DNA from: Streptomyces sp. NRRL B-1347
GTDB lineage: Bacteria; Actinomycetota; Actinomycetes; Streptomycetales; Streptomycetaceae
Direction: 5' to 3'
DNA length: 64,000 nucleotides
Assembly (NCBI RefSeq): GCF_000720325.1
Contig: NZ_JOJM01000039.1
Span: forward strand, 1 to 64,000
The notes under the pieces are model-generated. The model saw only the letters and a list, made by a program, of their open reading frames with translations, was not told the DNA's origin and made no database searches. This document shows positions 32,551 through 40,716 of the stretch, in pieces. Within the stretch, counting starts at the first letter, position 1. Each line of letters begins with the position of its first letter. The position numbers and the translations under genes were made by a program.

Positions 32551-32592
32551 CAGCCCGTCCGGCGCTTGCGGACGAGGCCGAAGGCCGATGAA
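32551..32592. repeat. Dispersed Streptomyces intergenic repeat, copy 1
   Basis: Core AGCCCGTCCGGCG then TTGCGGACGAGGCC and AGGCCGATGAAC. The same 30-40-bp element recurs at 50591 (same orientation) and 56528 (inverted). It sits just upstream of the GH6 gene. Confidence 0.85.
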
Positions 32593-32599
32593 CGGGGGT

Positions 32600-32623
32600 C
32601 CAGGGGGGCAGAGCCCCCCCTGG
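32600..32623. terminator. Terminator of the M20-YfcC operon
   Basis: CCAGGGGGGC (32600-32609) pairs with GCCCCCCCTGG (32613-32623) around a three-base AGA loop, with one bulged C. It begins 37 bases beyond the YfcC stop. Confidence 0.7.
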
Positions 32624-32659
32624 TTTCGGGAAGGGGCGGGTTCGGGGACAGACCCCCCG

Positions 32660-34213
32660 TCACGTCACCGCCGCCCCCAACGCCACGAACCCGCAGATCA
32701 GCACCGCCAGGATCGCGAGCAGCGGCCACACGAACCGCAGGTACCGGTCGTAGCCCACCTTCGCCAGGGCCACCCCGCCGATGGTCACGGCGGTGGTCGG
32801 CACCCACAGGTTCATCCACCCGCTGGCCGCCGCCCAGGCGGTGACGACGACCGACCGCGACACCCCGGCGAAGTCCGCGAGCGGCGCGAGGATCGGCATG
32901 GCGAGCGTGGCGTGCCCGGACGTGGACGGGATCAGGAACGCCAGCGGCAGGTTCACCAGGAACACGATCACCGCGAACACCCCGGACGACGTGCCCTTGA
33001 CCACGCCCTCGATCGAGTGCAGGACCGTGTCCGTGACCTGCGAGTTGTTCATGATCACGGTGACGCCCCGGGCAAGCACGATCACCAGGGCGGGCGAGAT
33101 GAAGTCGGCCGCGCCCTGGATGACGGTCGCGCTGAGCCGCTGCTCCCCCATCCGCGCGACCAGGCCCACGAGCACCGCGGCGCACAGGAACAGGGCGGCC
33201 AGCTGCGGGAAGGACCAGCCGAGTTCGAAGCCGTACGGCTCGGCGTCCGCGTCCCCGGTGAGCGCGCTCGACCACGGCACCACCGAGAAGATCATGAAGG
33301 CGAAGACCAGGGCGACGACCACCAGGATCGCCTGGTGCAGCCGGGTCAGCCGGGGCACCTCGGTGTCCGTCCGCCCCGCGCCCGCGGCCTGCTCGCGATC
33401 GCCCGGCAGGAAGCCGCTGAGCGAGCGCTCGGGGTCCTTCCGCACGCGCCGCGCGTACCAGATGACGTACGCGACCGTCACCGCCGTGAGCACCAGCCAC
33501 ATCGCGAACCGCAGCACGATGCCGTCGCCGAGGGAGATGTCCGCCGCCGACGAGGCCACGCCCGTCGCGAAGGGGTTGACCGTCGAGCACAGCACGCCGA
33601 CGCCCGCGCCCAGGATGATCGCGCCGACGGCGGTCATGCGGTCGTAGCCGAGGGCCAGCATCAGCGGCACGATCAGGCCGTAGAAGCCGAGCGTCTCCTC
33701 GGCGAAGCCCTCGACGGTGCCGAGGACGGAGAACACCACCATGACGCCCGCGATGAGCAGCGCGCCGCGCTCGCGCAGCCGGTGGGCGAGCCGGCCGATG
33801 CCCCGGTCCAGGGCGCCGGTGGCGAAGACGACGGTGATGAACGCGCCGATGGCGAGCACGAAGAGGAACACGCCCGCGCTGCCGTACAGGTCCCCGGTGA
33901 GGTCCGGGCCGACCTGGCCCGACTCGGTGTCCTGGATGCCGTACAGGCCGTTGACCGGCGCGAGGAACAGATCGTTGAGGCGGTCGGCGAAGGACTGCTC
34001 GCCGGCGACGCGGTGGTAGCTGCCCTGGACGGGGGCGCCCTTGTCGTTGCGGTCGTACGCGCCGGAGGGGATGAGGAAGGCGAGCAGCCACACCGCCACG
34101 GTGACGACGACGAGGACGGTGAGCGCGCTGGGGAAAGTGAACTTCCGCTTCCCGGCGGGCTCTTCGGGAGCGGGCGCGGGGACGGGCGGAGTCGGCGGCG
34201 GGGGCGTGCTCAT
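32660..34213 (-). CDS. YfcC/DcuC-family membrane transporter
   Basis: A 517-residue polytopic membrane protein (about 12-13 helices) of the YfcC family, relatives of C4-dicarboxylate (DcuC) and arginine-ornithine (ArcD-like) carriers. Recognisable segments are the N-terminal FTFPSALTVLVVVTVAVWL, then FIPSGAYDR, GFAEETLGFYGLIVPLMLALGYD, GVGVLCSTVNPFATGVASS and the C-terminal TSGHATLAMPILAPLAD and NLWVPTTAVTIGGVALAKVGYDRYLRF. Substrate is unproven; amino acids or peptides are likely because its start overlaps the stop of an M20 peptidase gene (ATGA), giving a coupled peptidase-transporter pair. A proline/glutamate-rich N-terminus of ~22 residues precedes the first helix. Confidence 0.9.
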   Translation of the reverse strand: MSTPPPPTPPVPAPAPEEPAGKRKFTFPSALTVLVVVTVAVWLLAFLIPSGAYDRNDKGAPVQGSYHRVAGEQSFADRLNDLFLAPVNGLYGIQDTESGQVGPDLTGDLYGSAGVFLFVLAIGAFITVVFATGALDRGIGRLAHRLRERGALLIAGVMVVFSVLGTVEGFAEETLGFYGLIVPLMLALGYDRMTAVGAIILGAGVGVLCSTVNPFATGVASSAADISLGDGIVLRFAMWLVLTAVTVAYVIWYARRVRKDPERSLSGFLPGDREQAAGAGRTDTEVPRLTRLHQAILVVVALVFAFMIFSVVPWSSALTGDADAEPYGFELGWSFPQLAALFLCAAVLVGLVARMGEQRLSATVIQGAADFISPALVIVLARGVTVIMNNSQVTDTVLHSIEGVVKGTSSGVFAVIVFLVNLPLAFLIPSTSGHATLAMPILAPLADFAGVSRSVVVTAWAAASGWMNLWVPTTAVTIGGVALAKVGYDRYLRFVWPLLAILAVLICGFVALGAAVT

Positions 34214-35610
34214 GCGGTGCCTCCCGCCCGACCACCGGCGCGGAAGCCGTCCGCGTACTCGCGTACGAAGGCGCCCATGGCCACGACGGTGTTGCGCAGC
34301 TCGGAGAAGAGGACGCGCTCGTTCGGGGCGTGCAGATTGCACATGCTGTCCTGCGCGCCGAAGAGGAGCACCTCCGCGCCGGGCGCCGCCTCGGCGAGGC
34401 CGTTGACCAGCGGGATCGAACCGCCCGTCGCCACGTACGAGGCGTCCGCGCCCCAGGCCTCCTTGAGGGCGGCGAGCGCGGCGCGGTAGGCGGGGCCGCC
34501 GGTCGTGGCCTCGTAGCCCGGGCCCGTGTCGCCGGGCGTGACGGTCAGCGGGACGCCGAAGGGCCGCAGGGACCGCAGGTGCTCCACGAGCCTCGTCTGC
34601 GCGTCGCGCGGGTCCTGGCGCGGATGGAAGCGCAGGTTCAGCTTCGCCCGCGCGTGCGGGACGACCGCCGACGCGGCGTGCTCGACGCCGGGCGCGTCCA
34701 GGCCGATCACGGTGATCGCGGGCCCGCTCCACAGCCGCTCGCCGAGGCCGCCGCTGCCGATGAGCGGCACGCCGTCGCGCACGCCCGCGAGGTCGCGGAA
34801 CTCCTCCTCGGTGTACGAGGTGCCGGTCCACTCCTCGCGGCGCAGGCCCGCCACGGCCACGTCGCCGTGCACGTCGTGGAGGGTGGCGAGGGCCTTGAGC
34901 AGGACGAGCAGCGCGTCGGGCGCGGCGCCGCCGAACTCGCCGCTGTGGCGCGGCTCGTCGAGCGTGCGCACCTCGACGACGACCTCGGCGGCGCCGCGGA
35001 GCCCGGTGGTGAGGGTGGGGGTGCCGGGGCGGAGGTTGCCGAGGTCGGCGATGACCATGGCGTCGCAGGCGAAGCGGCCGGGGTCGGTGGGCGGATAACC
35101 GTCGAAGGCGCTGCCGTACTCCTCCTGGCCCTCGACGACGATCTTCACGCCGACGGGCGGGCGGCCCCCGTAGGCGCGCAGCATCCCCAGGTGCGCGATG
35201 ACGTTGGACTTGTCGTCGGCGATGCCCCGGGCCCGCAGGCCCCCGTCGACGGGCGTCGGCTCGAAGGGCGGCGACCGCCACAGCTTCTCGTCGCCGGGCG
35301 GCTGCACGTCGTAGTGGCCGTACAGCAGGACGGTCGGGGCCGCGGGGTCGGGCGGGGGGATCTCGCCGTAGACGACCGGGGCGGTGTCCGGCAGGTCGAT
35401 GCGCTCGACCGTGGGCACACCGGCGTCCAGGAGCAGCGCGGCGACCAGGTCGTGGGCCTCCTCCACCGGCCCGCTCGGGAACCCGGGGAAGGCGATCGAG
35501 GGGATCGACGACAGCCGTACGAGGTCGGCGCGCAAGCCGTCCATCAGGCCGTCGACCGTGGTTGCGAGCTCTTCGGGCGTCATGGGCAGCACCTCGGGAT
35601 CAGCCGTCAT
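34210..35610 (-). CDS. M20 family metallodipeptidase
   Basis: A 466-residue zinc peptidase of the M20/M25/M40 family. Metal-site motifs are YGHYDVQPP (first His and Asp), ARGIADDKSN (bridging Asp), EGQEEYGS (catalytic Glu and Glu ligand), IADLGN, and CNLHAPNERV near the C-terminus with the last His. The lid/dimerisation domain occupies about 195-330 with RTLDEPRHSGEFGG. It is a dipeptidase or carboxypeptidase-type cytosolic enzyme. The ATG at 35610 is used; ATG 35583 has a better GAGG site and may be the true start. The stop overlaps the YfcC transporter start, so imported dipeptides or amino-acyl conjugates may be its substrate. Confidence 0.93.
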   Translation of the reverse strand: MTADPEVLPMTPEELATTVDGLMDGLRADLVRLSSIPSIAFPGFPSGPVEEAHDLVAALLLDAGVPTVERIDLPDTAPVVYGEIPPPDPAAPTVLLYGHYDVQPPGDEKLWRSPPFEPTPVDGGLRARGIADDKSNVIAHLGMLRAYGGRPPVGVKIVVEGQEEYGSAFDGYPPTDPGRFACDAMVIADLGNLRPGTPTLTTGLRGAAEVVVEVRTLDEPRHSGEFGGAAPDALLVLLKALATLHDVHGDVAVAGLRREEWTGTSYTEEEFRDLAGVRDGVPLIGSGGLGERLWSGPAITVIGLDAPGVEHAASAVVPHARAKLNLRFHPRQDPRDAQTRLVEHLRSLRPFGVPLTVTPGDTGPGYEATTGGPAYRAALAALKEAWGADASYVATGGSIPLVNGLAEAAPGAEVLLFGAQDSMCNLHAPNERVLFSELRNTVVAMGAFVREYADGFRAGGRAGGTA

Positions 35611-35720
35611 GAGTGATTTGCCGTAATAGGCCCGAATTATCGGGTGCGGTGGCTCGCGGATTCCGGACGGCTCGCCGTGCGCCCGGGCCGCCCGCACCGA
35701 TGCCGCATTAAGGTCGACCC

Positions 35721-36140
35721 ATGGCTTCGGAGACTTCGGGAGGCGACGCGACGGCCGGCACCGTGCGCGTCGACAGCTGGATCTGGTCGGTGCGCCTGGT
35801 CAAGAGCCGCTCGATGGGCGCGGCCGCCTGCAAGGGCGGCCACGTGCGGGTCAATGGCGAGCGCGTGAAGCCCGCGTACGGCGTGAAGCCCGGCGACGAG
35901 GTCCGCCTCCGCCAGGCCGGCGGCCGCGAGCGGATCGTGATCGTCAAGCGCGCGATCCGCAAGCGGGTGGGCGCGCCCGTGGCGGTCGAGTGCTACGTGG
36001 ACAACAGCCCGCCCCCGCCGCCCCGCGAGGCCGTGGCCCCGGCCGGCATCCGCGACCGCGGCACGGGCCGCCCCACCAAGCGCGACCGCCGCGAACTGGA
36101 ACGCCTCCGCGGCACCCCGGGCCACCCCCCGGCCCCCTGA
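35721..36140 (+). CDS. S4-domain RNA-binding protein (Hsp15-like)
   Basis: A 139-residue protein with an S4 RNA-binding domain at about 15-75: RVDSWIWSVRLVKSRSMGAAACKGGHVRVNGERVKPAYGVKPGDEV is the typical helix-helix-strand pattern of Hsp15 (YrfH/HslR), here interrupted only by family differences. Hsp15 proteins bind the 50S subunit carrying a stalled nascent chain and help recycle it. The C-terminal half is basic and proline-rich (RPTKRDRRELERLR), also Hsp15-like. The ATG at 35721 has AAGG upstream. The gene stands alone, convergent with the acyltransferase gene. Confidence 0.92.
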   Translation: MASETSGGDATAGTVRVDSWIWSVRLVKSRSMGAAACKGGHVRVNGERVKPAYGVKPGDEVRLRQAGGRERIVIVKRAIRKRVGAPVAVECYVDNSPPPPPREAVAPAGIRDRGTGRPTKRDRRELERLRGTPGHPPAP

Positions 36141-36153
36141 GCCCCGGCCGCGG

Positions 36154-37155
36154 CTACAGCCGGAACCAGCCGTGGCCGCCGTACCAGTGCCCGCCCGCGC
36201 GCAGATGGTCGCCGACGGCCCGCTCCACGCGGGTGCGGCGCGGCAGTTGGGCCACCGGCAGGTCCCGGTCGCCGAAGACGAAGCCGATCGGCACGGTGTC
36301 GTCGGGCTCCTCGTCGCCGTACGTCGTGGCGAGCCGGAAGCGGTCCTGGAAGCGCACGATGTTCGCGTCGACGGGCAGATACCGCTTCAACTGCGGGTCG
36401 AGCAGCCATGAGTGGCACACCGCGACCACGTGGCGCTCCTCGGGGAAGTGGCGCGGGAAGAACTCCCGGGCGAGCGCCACCGAGCGGTCGCACGCCTCGG
36501 GCGACAGCGGACCGTGGAAGTCCGGTATGTGCACGCTCAGACACAGGTCCTGGGGGCCGAGGCGGAGACCGGCCCGCGCGACGGCCTCGGCCATGCGCTC
36601 GCCGAGCCGCGCCCGCTGGAACTGCAGCCGCCCCAGCTGGTAGAGCTCGCCGCGGAAGTGCAGCGCGTTCCAGGAGGGCACCGGCACGCCGCGGCCCCCG
36701 TGCCCCCTGCGGTGGACGGCCAGGTGCCGCCCGAGGTCGGCGAGGGTGCGGCGGGCGACGCCCTCGGGTATGCCGTGGCGGCGGTGGTAGGCGCGCACGT
36801 ACGGCAGCGCGGCGAGGAACACGTACACGTAGAAGCAGCTGCCGAACTCGCCCAGCTCCTCCGGCAGGACCGGCATGCGGGGCTGCGCCCCGGGCTCGCC
36901 CAGATCGCGCACCAGCGCGTCGACGCACCGCTCCAGGAGCCACCGGGTGTCGTCGTGCCCGAGCACGTGCGCGCGCAGGGCCACGAGCTGGTTGACGTCC
37001 TCGTGGGGCACGGCCAGATCGAGGAGGACCTCGATCAGCTCGTCGGCTTCCGGCAGGACGGCGGCGACCCGCGGCTCCCCCGCGTCCGCCAGCTCCTTCA
37101 GCCACGCGGCGAGCCCCTCGTCACTCTCCGCCGCGGCCCGCAGCACGTCCAGCAC
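36154..37155 (-). CDS. DUF5596/GNAT-like acyltransferase-domain protein
   Basis: A 333-residue protein of the actinobacterial family with an N-terminal NAT_N (DUF5596) helical domain and a C-terminal GNAT-like domain. Conserved blocks are SCFYVYVFLAALPYVRAYHRRHGIP, WNALHFRGELYQLGRLQFQR, LSVHIPDFHGPLSPEACDRSVALAREFFPRHFP and VAVCHSWLLDPQLKRYLP, then IVRFQDRF. Enzymatic activity has not been established; the fold suggests acyl transfer or ligand binding. I start it at GTG 37155 with GGTGGGG just upstream; the open frame to 37425 has no conserved upstream sequence and overlaps the divergent small membrane gene. It ends 13 bases from the S4 gene. Confidence 0.85.
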   Translation of the reverse strand: MLDVLRAAAESDEGLAAWLKELADAGEPRVAAVLPEADELIEVLLDLAVPHEDVNQLVALRAHVLGHDDTRWLLERCVDALVRDLGEPGAQPRMPVLPEELGEFGSCFYVYVFLAALPYVRAYHRRHGIPEGVARRTLADLGRHLAVHRRGHGGRGVPVPSWNALHFRGELYQLGRLQFQRARLGERMAEAVARAGLRLGPQDLCLSVHIPDFHGPLSPEACDRSVALAREFFPRHFPEERHVVAVCHSWLLDPQLKRYLPVDANIVRFQDRFRLATTYGDEEPDDTVPIGFVFGDRDLPVAQLPRRTRVERAVGDHLRAGGHWYGGHGWFRL

Positions 37156-37231
37156 AACCCCACCTGCCCCTCGGTCGCCCCTTCCGCTCCGCCCGCGCCG
37201 GGTGGACCCTGGAAGGAGGAGATGACGTCCG

Positions 37232-37489
37232 ATGCGCACAGGCAGTGAACCGGTCACGGCACGCAGCCCCTTGCGCATGCGCTTCTGGTTCAGCGTATGG
37301 GGCCTGATCTGGGCGACCGCGGGCACGGTGGCCTTCGCGCTGGCCGGGCGCCCCGGCTGGGCCGCGGCGTGCGGCGTGCTGTGGGTGGTGATCACCGTGG
37401 ACATGGCGCTCGTGCTGCGCCACATCCGGCAGGGGCCGCACTTCCAGCCGGGCCGCGACGTGCCGCCGTACGAGCCGCCGAAGGCCTGA
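37232..37489 (+). CDS. Small membrane protein (DUF6343-like)
   Basis: An 85-residue protein with two hydrophobic helices (about 18-38 and 44-62) and the ending RHIRQGPHFQPGRDVPPYEPP, a pattern I associate with the DUF6343 family of streptomycetes. The N-terminal MRTGSEPVTARSPLR is also characteristic. No biochemical role is known. GGAGGAG lies upstream but is 12-15 bases from the ATG, wider than usual. It is divergent from the acyltransferase gene and convergent with the TPR gene. Confidence 0.75.
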   Translation: MRTGSEPVTARSPLRMRFWFSVWGLIWATAGTVAFALAGRPGWAAACGVLWVVITVDMALVLRHIRQGPHFQPGRDVPPYEPPKA

Positions 37490-37503
37490 GCACACCGGGG
37501 CGA

Positions 37504-37917
37504 TCACGCGCGGCCGTTGGTGCCGTCCGTGCCGCCGGGGCCATCAGGACCGTCAGGGCGGTCGAACCGCGCCGCCGCCAGGTACTCCGGCTGCGGGTCG
37601 AGCGCCGCCGCGAGCCGGAAGTGGCGGCGCGCCTGGTCGGGCCGCAGGGCGCGCTCGTAGGTGCGGGCGAGCGCGAAGTGCGCGAACGCGTTGTCCGGCT
37701 CGCGCTCCAGGACGATGCTGAACTCCAGCTCGGCGGCGCGCAGTTGGGCGGAGGCGAAGAAGGCGCGGGCGCGCAGCAGCCGCGCCGCCGTGTTCTCCGG
37801 ATGGGCGGCGATGACCGTGTCGAGGAGCTTCACGGCACCCCGAGGATCCCGTGCGGCGAGGAGCTGCTCCGCCGCGCGGAAGTCGATGACGTGACTCTCC
37901 GGGCTGCTGTCGGGCAC
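37504..37917 (-). CDS. Tetratricopeptide-repeat protein
   Basis: A 137-residue cytosolic protein composed of about three TPR units between residues 12 and 115: AEQLLAARDPRGAVKLLDTVIAAHPEN, ARLLRARAFFASAQLRAAELEFSIVLEREPDN and AHFALARTYERALRPDQARRHFRLAAALDPQ. The last 20 residues are a DGPDGPGGTDGTNG tail. TPR proteins act as protein-protein adaptors; the partner is unknown. The GTG at 37917 has GGAAGGAG upstream. It ends 14 bases from the convergent small membrane gene. Confidence 0.9.
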   Translation of the reverse strand: MPDSSPESHVIDFRAAEQLLAARDPRGAVKLLDTVIAAHPENTAARLLRARAFFASAQLRAAELEFSIVLEREPDNAFAHFALARTYERALRPDQARRHFRLAAALDPQPEYLAAARFDRPDGPDGPGGTDGTNGRA

Positions 37918-37977
37918 GCCGGACTCCTTCCCTCGCCTCCCCGGGTTAACGCCCCGGGCACGTGCGCATATTCCACT

Positions 37978-38107
37978 ACGGTTCCGCGCGGCGGGCGCGC
38001 GGGCGGCCCTGTGCGGCGGGCGCGAGGGCAGATGTACGCGGCGAGCGCGCGGGTGCTCCTACGCCGCGAGCGCGCGGGCGGTTCTACGCCGTGAGCGCGA
38101 GGGCGAG
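37978..38107. repeat. Imperfect ~25-bp repeats overlapping the DUF3592 3' end
   Basis: Units at 38035-38059, 38060-38084 and from 38085 share TACGCSGCGAGCGCGCGGGYG; more degenerate GCGGGCGCG words extend back to about 37990. The DUF3592 stop codon (38084-38086) lies at the junction of the second and third units, so part of the gene's last codons belongs to the array. Confidence 0.7.
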
Positions 38108-38464
38108 TCCCGCCACCACCAGGCCCGCGCCCGCCCCCACGAACGTCCAGTCGAGGCCGCGCCGTTCGCGCCCGAGCAGCACCACCTCGCGGGGGTCGTC
38201 GGCGTCGTACGCGATCGGCACCAGGTCGCCCGCCCGCAGCGGCCTGCGGCGGCTCTCCGGCACCGGCGAGACGACCTCCATGACCTGCCCGTCCGCCGTC
38301 TCGAACTGCAGCGTCGGCCGGTCCGCGCCCTGCCGCACCGCTTTGACGAGCGCTTCCGTCAGCTCCCCCGCCTCGGTGACGCGCCGGGTCCGCGCCAGGC
38401 CGTACGCGCCCGCGAGCAGCGCCACGAGCCCGCCCACCGCCGTGAACGCCGCCCATACGACCAC
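38084..38464 (-). CDS. DUF3592 membrane protein
   Basis: A 126-residue protein with two membrane helices (about 4-22 and 103-122) bracketing an external or cytoplasmic beta domain: ADRPTLQFETADGQVMEVVSPVP then LRAGDLVPIAYDADDPREVVLLG. This is the DUF3592 pattern, in which the soluble part is a small OB/SH3-like barrel of unknown function. The GTG at 38464 is chosen because AGGAGG lies nine bases upstream; a GTG at 38518 would add 18 residues without a ribosome-binding site. The 3' end is embedded in tandem repeats. Confidence 0.85.
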   Translation of the reverse strand: MVVWAAFTAVGGLVALLAGAYGLARTRRVTEAGELTEALVKAVRQGADRPTLQFETADGQVMEVVSPVPESRRRPLRAGDLVPIAYDADDPREVVLLGRERRGLDWTFVGAGAGLVVAGLALALTA

Positions 38465-38573
38465 GGTGCCGCCCCTCCTGTGCCTCGCTGGAATCACCAC
38501 CCCGGACACGTCGATCACCTGCGGATCCGTTGGTGGCCGGTCGCGCGGTTCCGCGCGCCCCTGCGGGGCGCGC

Positions 38574-39173
38574 CTACGTCCGCGCCCGTTCCTGAAGGTC
38601 CTGCCACACGGCCGCCACGCGTGCGGCGAGGCCGTCGAGCGGTCCGTCGTTGTCGATGACGATGTCGGCGATCTCCAGGCGCTTGTCGCGCGTGGCCTGG
38701 GCCGCCATCCGGGCGCGGGCGTCGTCCTCGGTCATGCCGCGCAGCCGCACCAGGCGGTCCAGCTGGGTCGCGGGGCTCGCGTCGACGACGATCACCAGGT
38801 CGTAGAGCGGGGCGAGGCCGTTCTCGGTGAGCAGCGGCACGTCGTGCACGACCACCGCGTCCGGGGCCGCGGCGCGCTCCAACTCCGCGGAGCGCGCGCC
38901 CACCCGGGGGTGCACGATGCCGTTGAGCACGGCCAGCTTCGCGGCGTCGGAGAAGACGATCGCGCCGAGCTTCGGCCGGTCCAGGGAGCCGTCCGGGGCG
39001 AGGACGTCCTCGCCGAAGGCCTCGACGACCTCGGCGAGCCCCGCCGTGCCGGGCGCCACCACCTCGCGCGCGATGCGGTCGGCATCGATGAGGACGGCCC
39101 CGGACGCGACGAGCAGCCGCGACACCTCGCTCTTGCCGGCGCCGATACCGCCGGTCAAACCCACCTTCAGCAT
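38574..39173 (-). CDS. coaE: Dephospho-CoA kinase
   Basis: CoaE phosphorylates the 3'-hydroxyl of dephospho-CoA in the last step of coenzyme A synthesis. The 199-residue enzyme has the P-loop GGIGAGKS at 8-15, the substrate segment [12 protein letters not shown] with the catalytic Asp, [21 protein letters not shown] and the lid arginines in [25 protein letters not shown]. It lacks the C-terminal GrpB-like domain found fused to CoaE in mycobacteria. It lies downstream of the PAC2 gene on the same strand with a 23-bp gap, and near rpsA, an association conserved in actinobacteria. Confidence 0.97.
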   Translation of the reverse strand: MLKVGLTGGIGAGKSEVSRLLVASGAVLIDADRIAREVVAPGTAGLAEVVEAFGEDVLAPDGSLDRPKLGAIVFSDAAKLAVLNGIVHPRVGARSAELERAAAPDAVVVHDVPLLTENGLAPLYDLVIVVDASPATQLDRLVRLRGMTEDDARARMAAQATRDKRLEIADIVIDNDGPLDGLAARVAAVWQDLQERART

Positions 39174-39196
39174 GACCGGCAGCTTAGGCCCTGGCG

Positions 39197-40135
39197 TCAG
39201 CCGTCGCCTTCCCGCTCCGCGAGGAAGCGCTCGAACTCGCGGCCGATCTCGTCCGCCGACGGGATCTCCACGGGCTCGGCGAGCATGTTGCCCCGCGACT
39301 CCGCGCCCGCCGCCGCGTCGTACTGGTGCTCAAGTCCCTGCACGAGGGCGACCAGTTCCTCGTCGCCCTCCTGGATCTGCCGGTCGATCTCGGTCTGGGT
39401 GCGGTGGGCCTCCGTGCGCAGCGCGTGCGCGGCCGAGGGCAGCACCAGACCGGTGGCGGCGGTGATCGCCTCCAGGACGGTCAGGGCCGCGTCTGGGTAC
39501 GAGGACCGGGCCACGTAGTGCGGCACGTGCGCGGCGACGCCGAGCACGTCGTGGCCCGCCTGCGACAGGCGGTACTCGACCAGCGACTCCGCGCTGCCGG
39601 GCACCTGCGCCTCGTCGAAGGGGCTGGCGTGGCCCGGCACCAGGTCGGTGCGGTTGCCGTGCGGGGTCAGACCGACGGGGCGGGTGTGCGGGACGCCCAT
39701 CGGGATGCCGTGGAAGTTGACCGAGAGCCGGACGCCGAGCCGCTCCACGATCTCCTTGACGGCGGCGGCGAAGCGCTCCCACTCGATGTCCGGCTCGGGT
39801 CCGGAGAGCAGCAGGAAGGGCGCCCCGGTGGCGTCCTGGAGCAGGCGCACGTCGAGGGTGGGCTCCTCGTAGTCGCTCCACTTGTCGCGGCGGAAGGTCA
39901 GCAGCGGGCGCCGTGCGCGGTAGTCGACGAGCCGGTCGTGGTCGAAGCGGGCCACGACCTGTCCGGGCAGGCTGTCCACGAGCCGCTCGACGATCTGGTC
40001 GCCGGTCTCGCCCGCGTCGATGTAGCCGTCGAAGTGGTAGAGCATGACAAGACCGGCCGACTCCTGGGCAAGCGCCATGTCGACGACCGCGAGCCCCTTG
40101 GGCTCCCACGCGTACAAACCCTGCGGATCAAGCAC
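39197..40135 (-). CDS. PAC2 family protein
   Basis: A 312-residue cytosolic protein with the PAC2 (proteasome assembly chaperone 2) fold. Conserved blocks are [60 protein letters not shown] and [11 protein letters not shown], then [27 protein letters not shown]. Actinobacterial PAC2 proteins are widespread; whether they act with the actinobacterial 20S proteasome is unproven. The C-terminal 60 residues are a helical segment ([30 protein letters not shown]). The GTG at 40135 has GAGGAG eight bases upstream. coaE follows by 23 bases. Confidence 0.94.
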   Translation of the reverse strand: MLDPQGLYAWEPKGLAVVDMALAQESAGLVMLYHFDGYIDAGETGDQIVERLVDSLPGQVVARFDHDRLVDYRARRPLLTFRRDKWSDYEEPTLDVRLLQDATGAPFLLLSGPEPDIEWERFAAAVKEIVERLGVRLSVNFHGIPMGVPHTRPVGLTPHGNRTDLVPGHASPFDEAQVPGSAESLVEYRLSQAGHDVLGVAAHVPHYVARSSYPDAALTVLEAITAATGLVLPSAAHALRTEAHRTQTEIDRQIQEGDEELVALVQGLEHQYDAAAGAESRGNMLAEPVEIPSADEIGREFERFLAEREGDG

Positions 40136-40262
40136 AGTGACCGCTCCTCCTCGTGTTCATAGTGCAGAACGCGCCCTGGAAGGCGGGCATTCCCGCCGTC
40201 GGCGATCGCGTCGGCGCGGAAGCGGTTAGGGTCCCGGGTACGCCGCAGCGAAGGGGGCACCC

Positions 40263-40463
40263 GTGGCCAAGGTCAGCATCAGTCTCGACGCGGAACTGGT
40301 GGTGGAGGTGATGGTTCTGGCCGGGGTGGGTTCGCCGCAGGACGCCGTCGAGGCGGTCGTACGCGACTACATCGCGCGGGGCCACCGCACGGAGGCGCGC
40401 ACCGAGCGCACGGACCAGAGCCTGCGCGACGCGGAGCCGAGGGCGCGGGAGGAGCAGGGCTGA
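40263..40463 (+). CDS. Small VapB/DUF2191-like protein without toxin partner
   Basis: A 66-residue protein beginning AKVSISLDAELVVEVMVLAGVGSPQDAVEAVVRDYIARG. The beta strand followed by two helices resembles the ribbon-helix-helix antitoxins of the VapB/DUF2191 group, which have TVTLDD-type starts and an EALRLTG motif. No PIN-domain or other toxin gene lies within 300 bp on either strand, so it is an orphan antitoxin-like DNA-binding protein or a distinct family. The C-terminal 25 residues are charged and poorly ordered. The start is GTG 40263 with weak GGGG upstream. Confidence 0.72.
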   Translation: MAKVSISLDAELVVEVMVLAGVGSPQDAVEAVVRDYIARGHRTEARTERTDQSLRDAEPRAREEQG

Positions 40464-40593
40464 CCCGCCCCTGCCGGAGGAACGCGACCGACGCCCTCCT
40501 GATGTTCGTATCCGTGAACTAGGCCCGGGCGAGGCCGAGTTCACGGCTTCCCCCTGCCCACCTGCGGCGGCTCACCCGCCCTTGACGCAAGCC

Positions 40594-40622
40594 TTGACGC
40601 GCACATGCCCCACCTCTACCGT
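40594..40622 (+). promoter_or_regulatory. Putative promoter of the secreted beta-helix gene
   Basis: -35 TTGACG at 40594-40599 and -10 TACCGT at 40617-40622 with 17-bp spacing. The -35 is the start of the 15-mer TTGACGCGCACATGC, identical to that at 27192. The leader to ATG 40717 would be about 85 nt. The rest of the 253-bp gap holds no other feature. Confidence 0.6.
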
Positions 40623-40716
40623 CTCGGAGCAGTTCAGCGTTCAGCATCCCGCCCAGTATTCACGTACACGAACACGCTTCGTCCTTGCTTCGCCCGTCCA
40701 CGGGAAGGGACCCCCC

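Noticed and set aside
31020..34235. 1071-codon open frame on the minus strand
   Set aside because: It runs antisense to RidA/GNAT and out of frame through GH6 and YfcC, with an arginine-rich shadow translation and no motif; all four underlying genes have clear domains.
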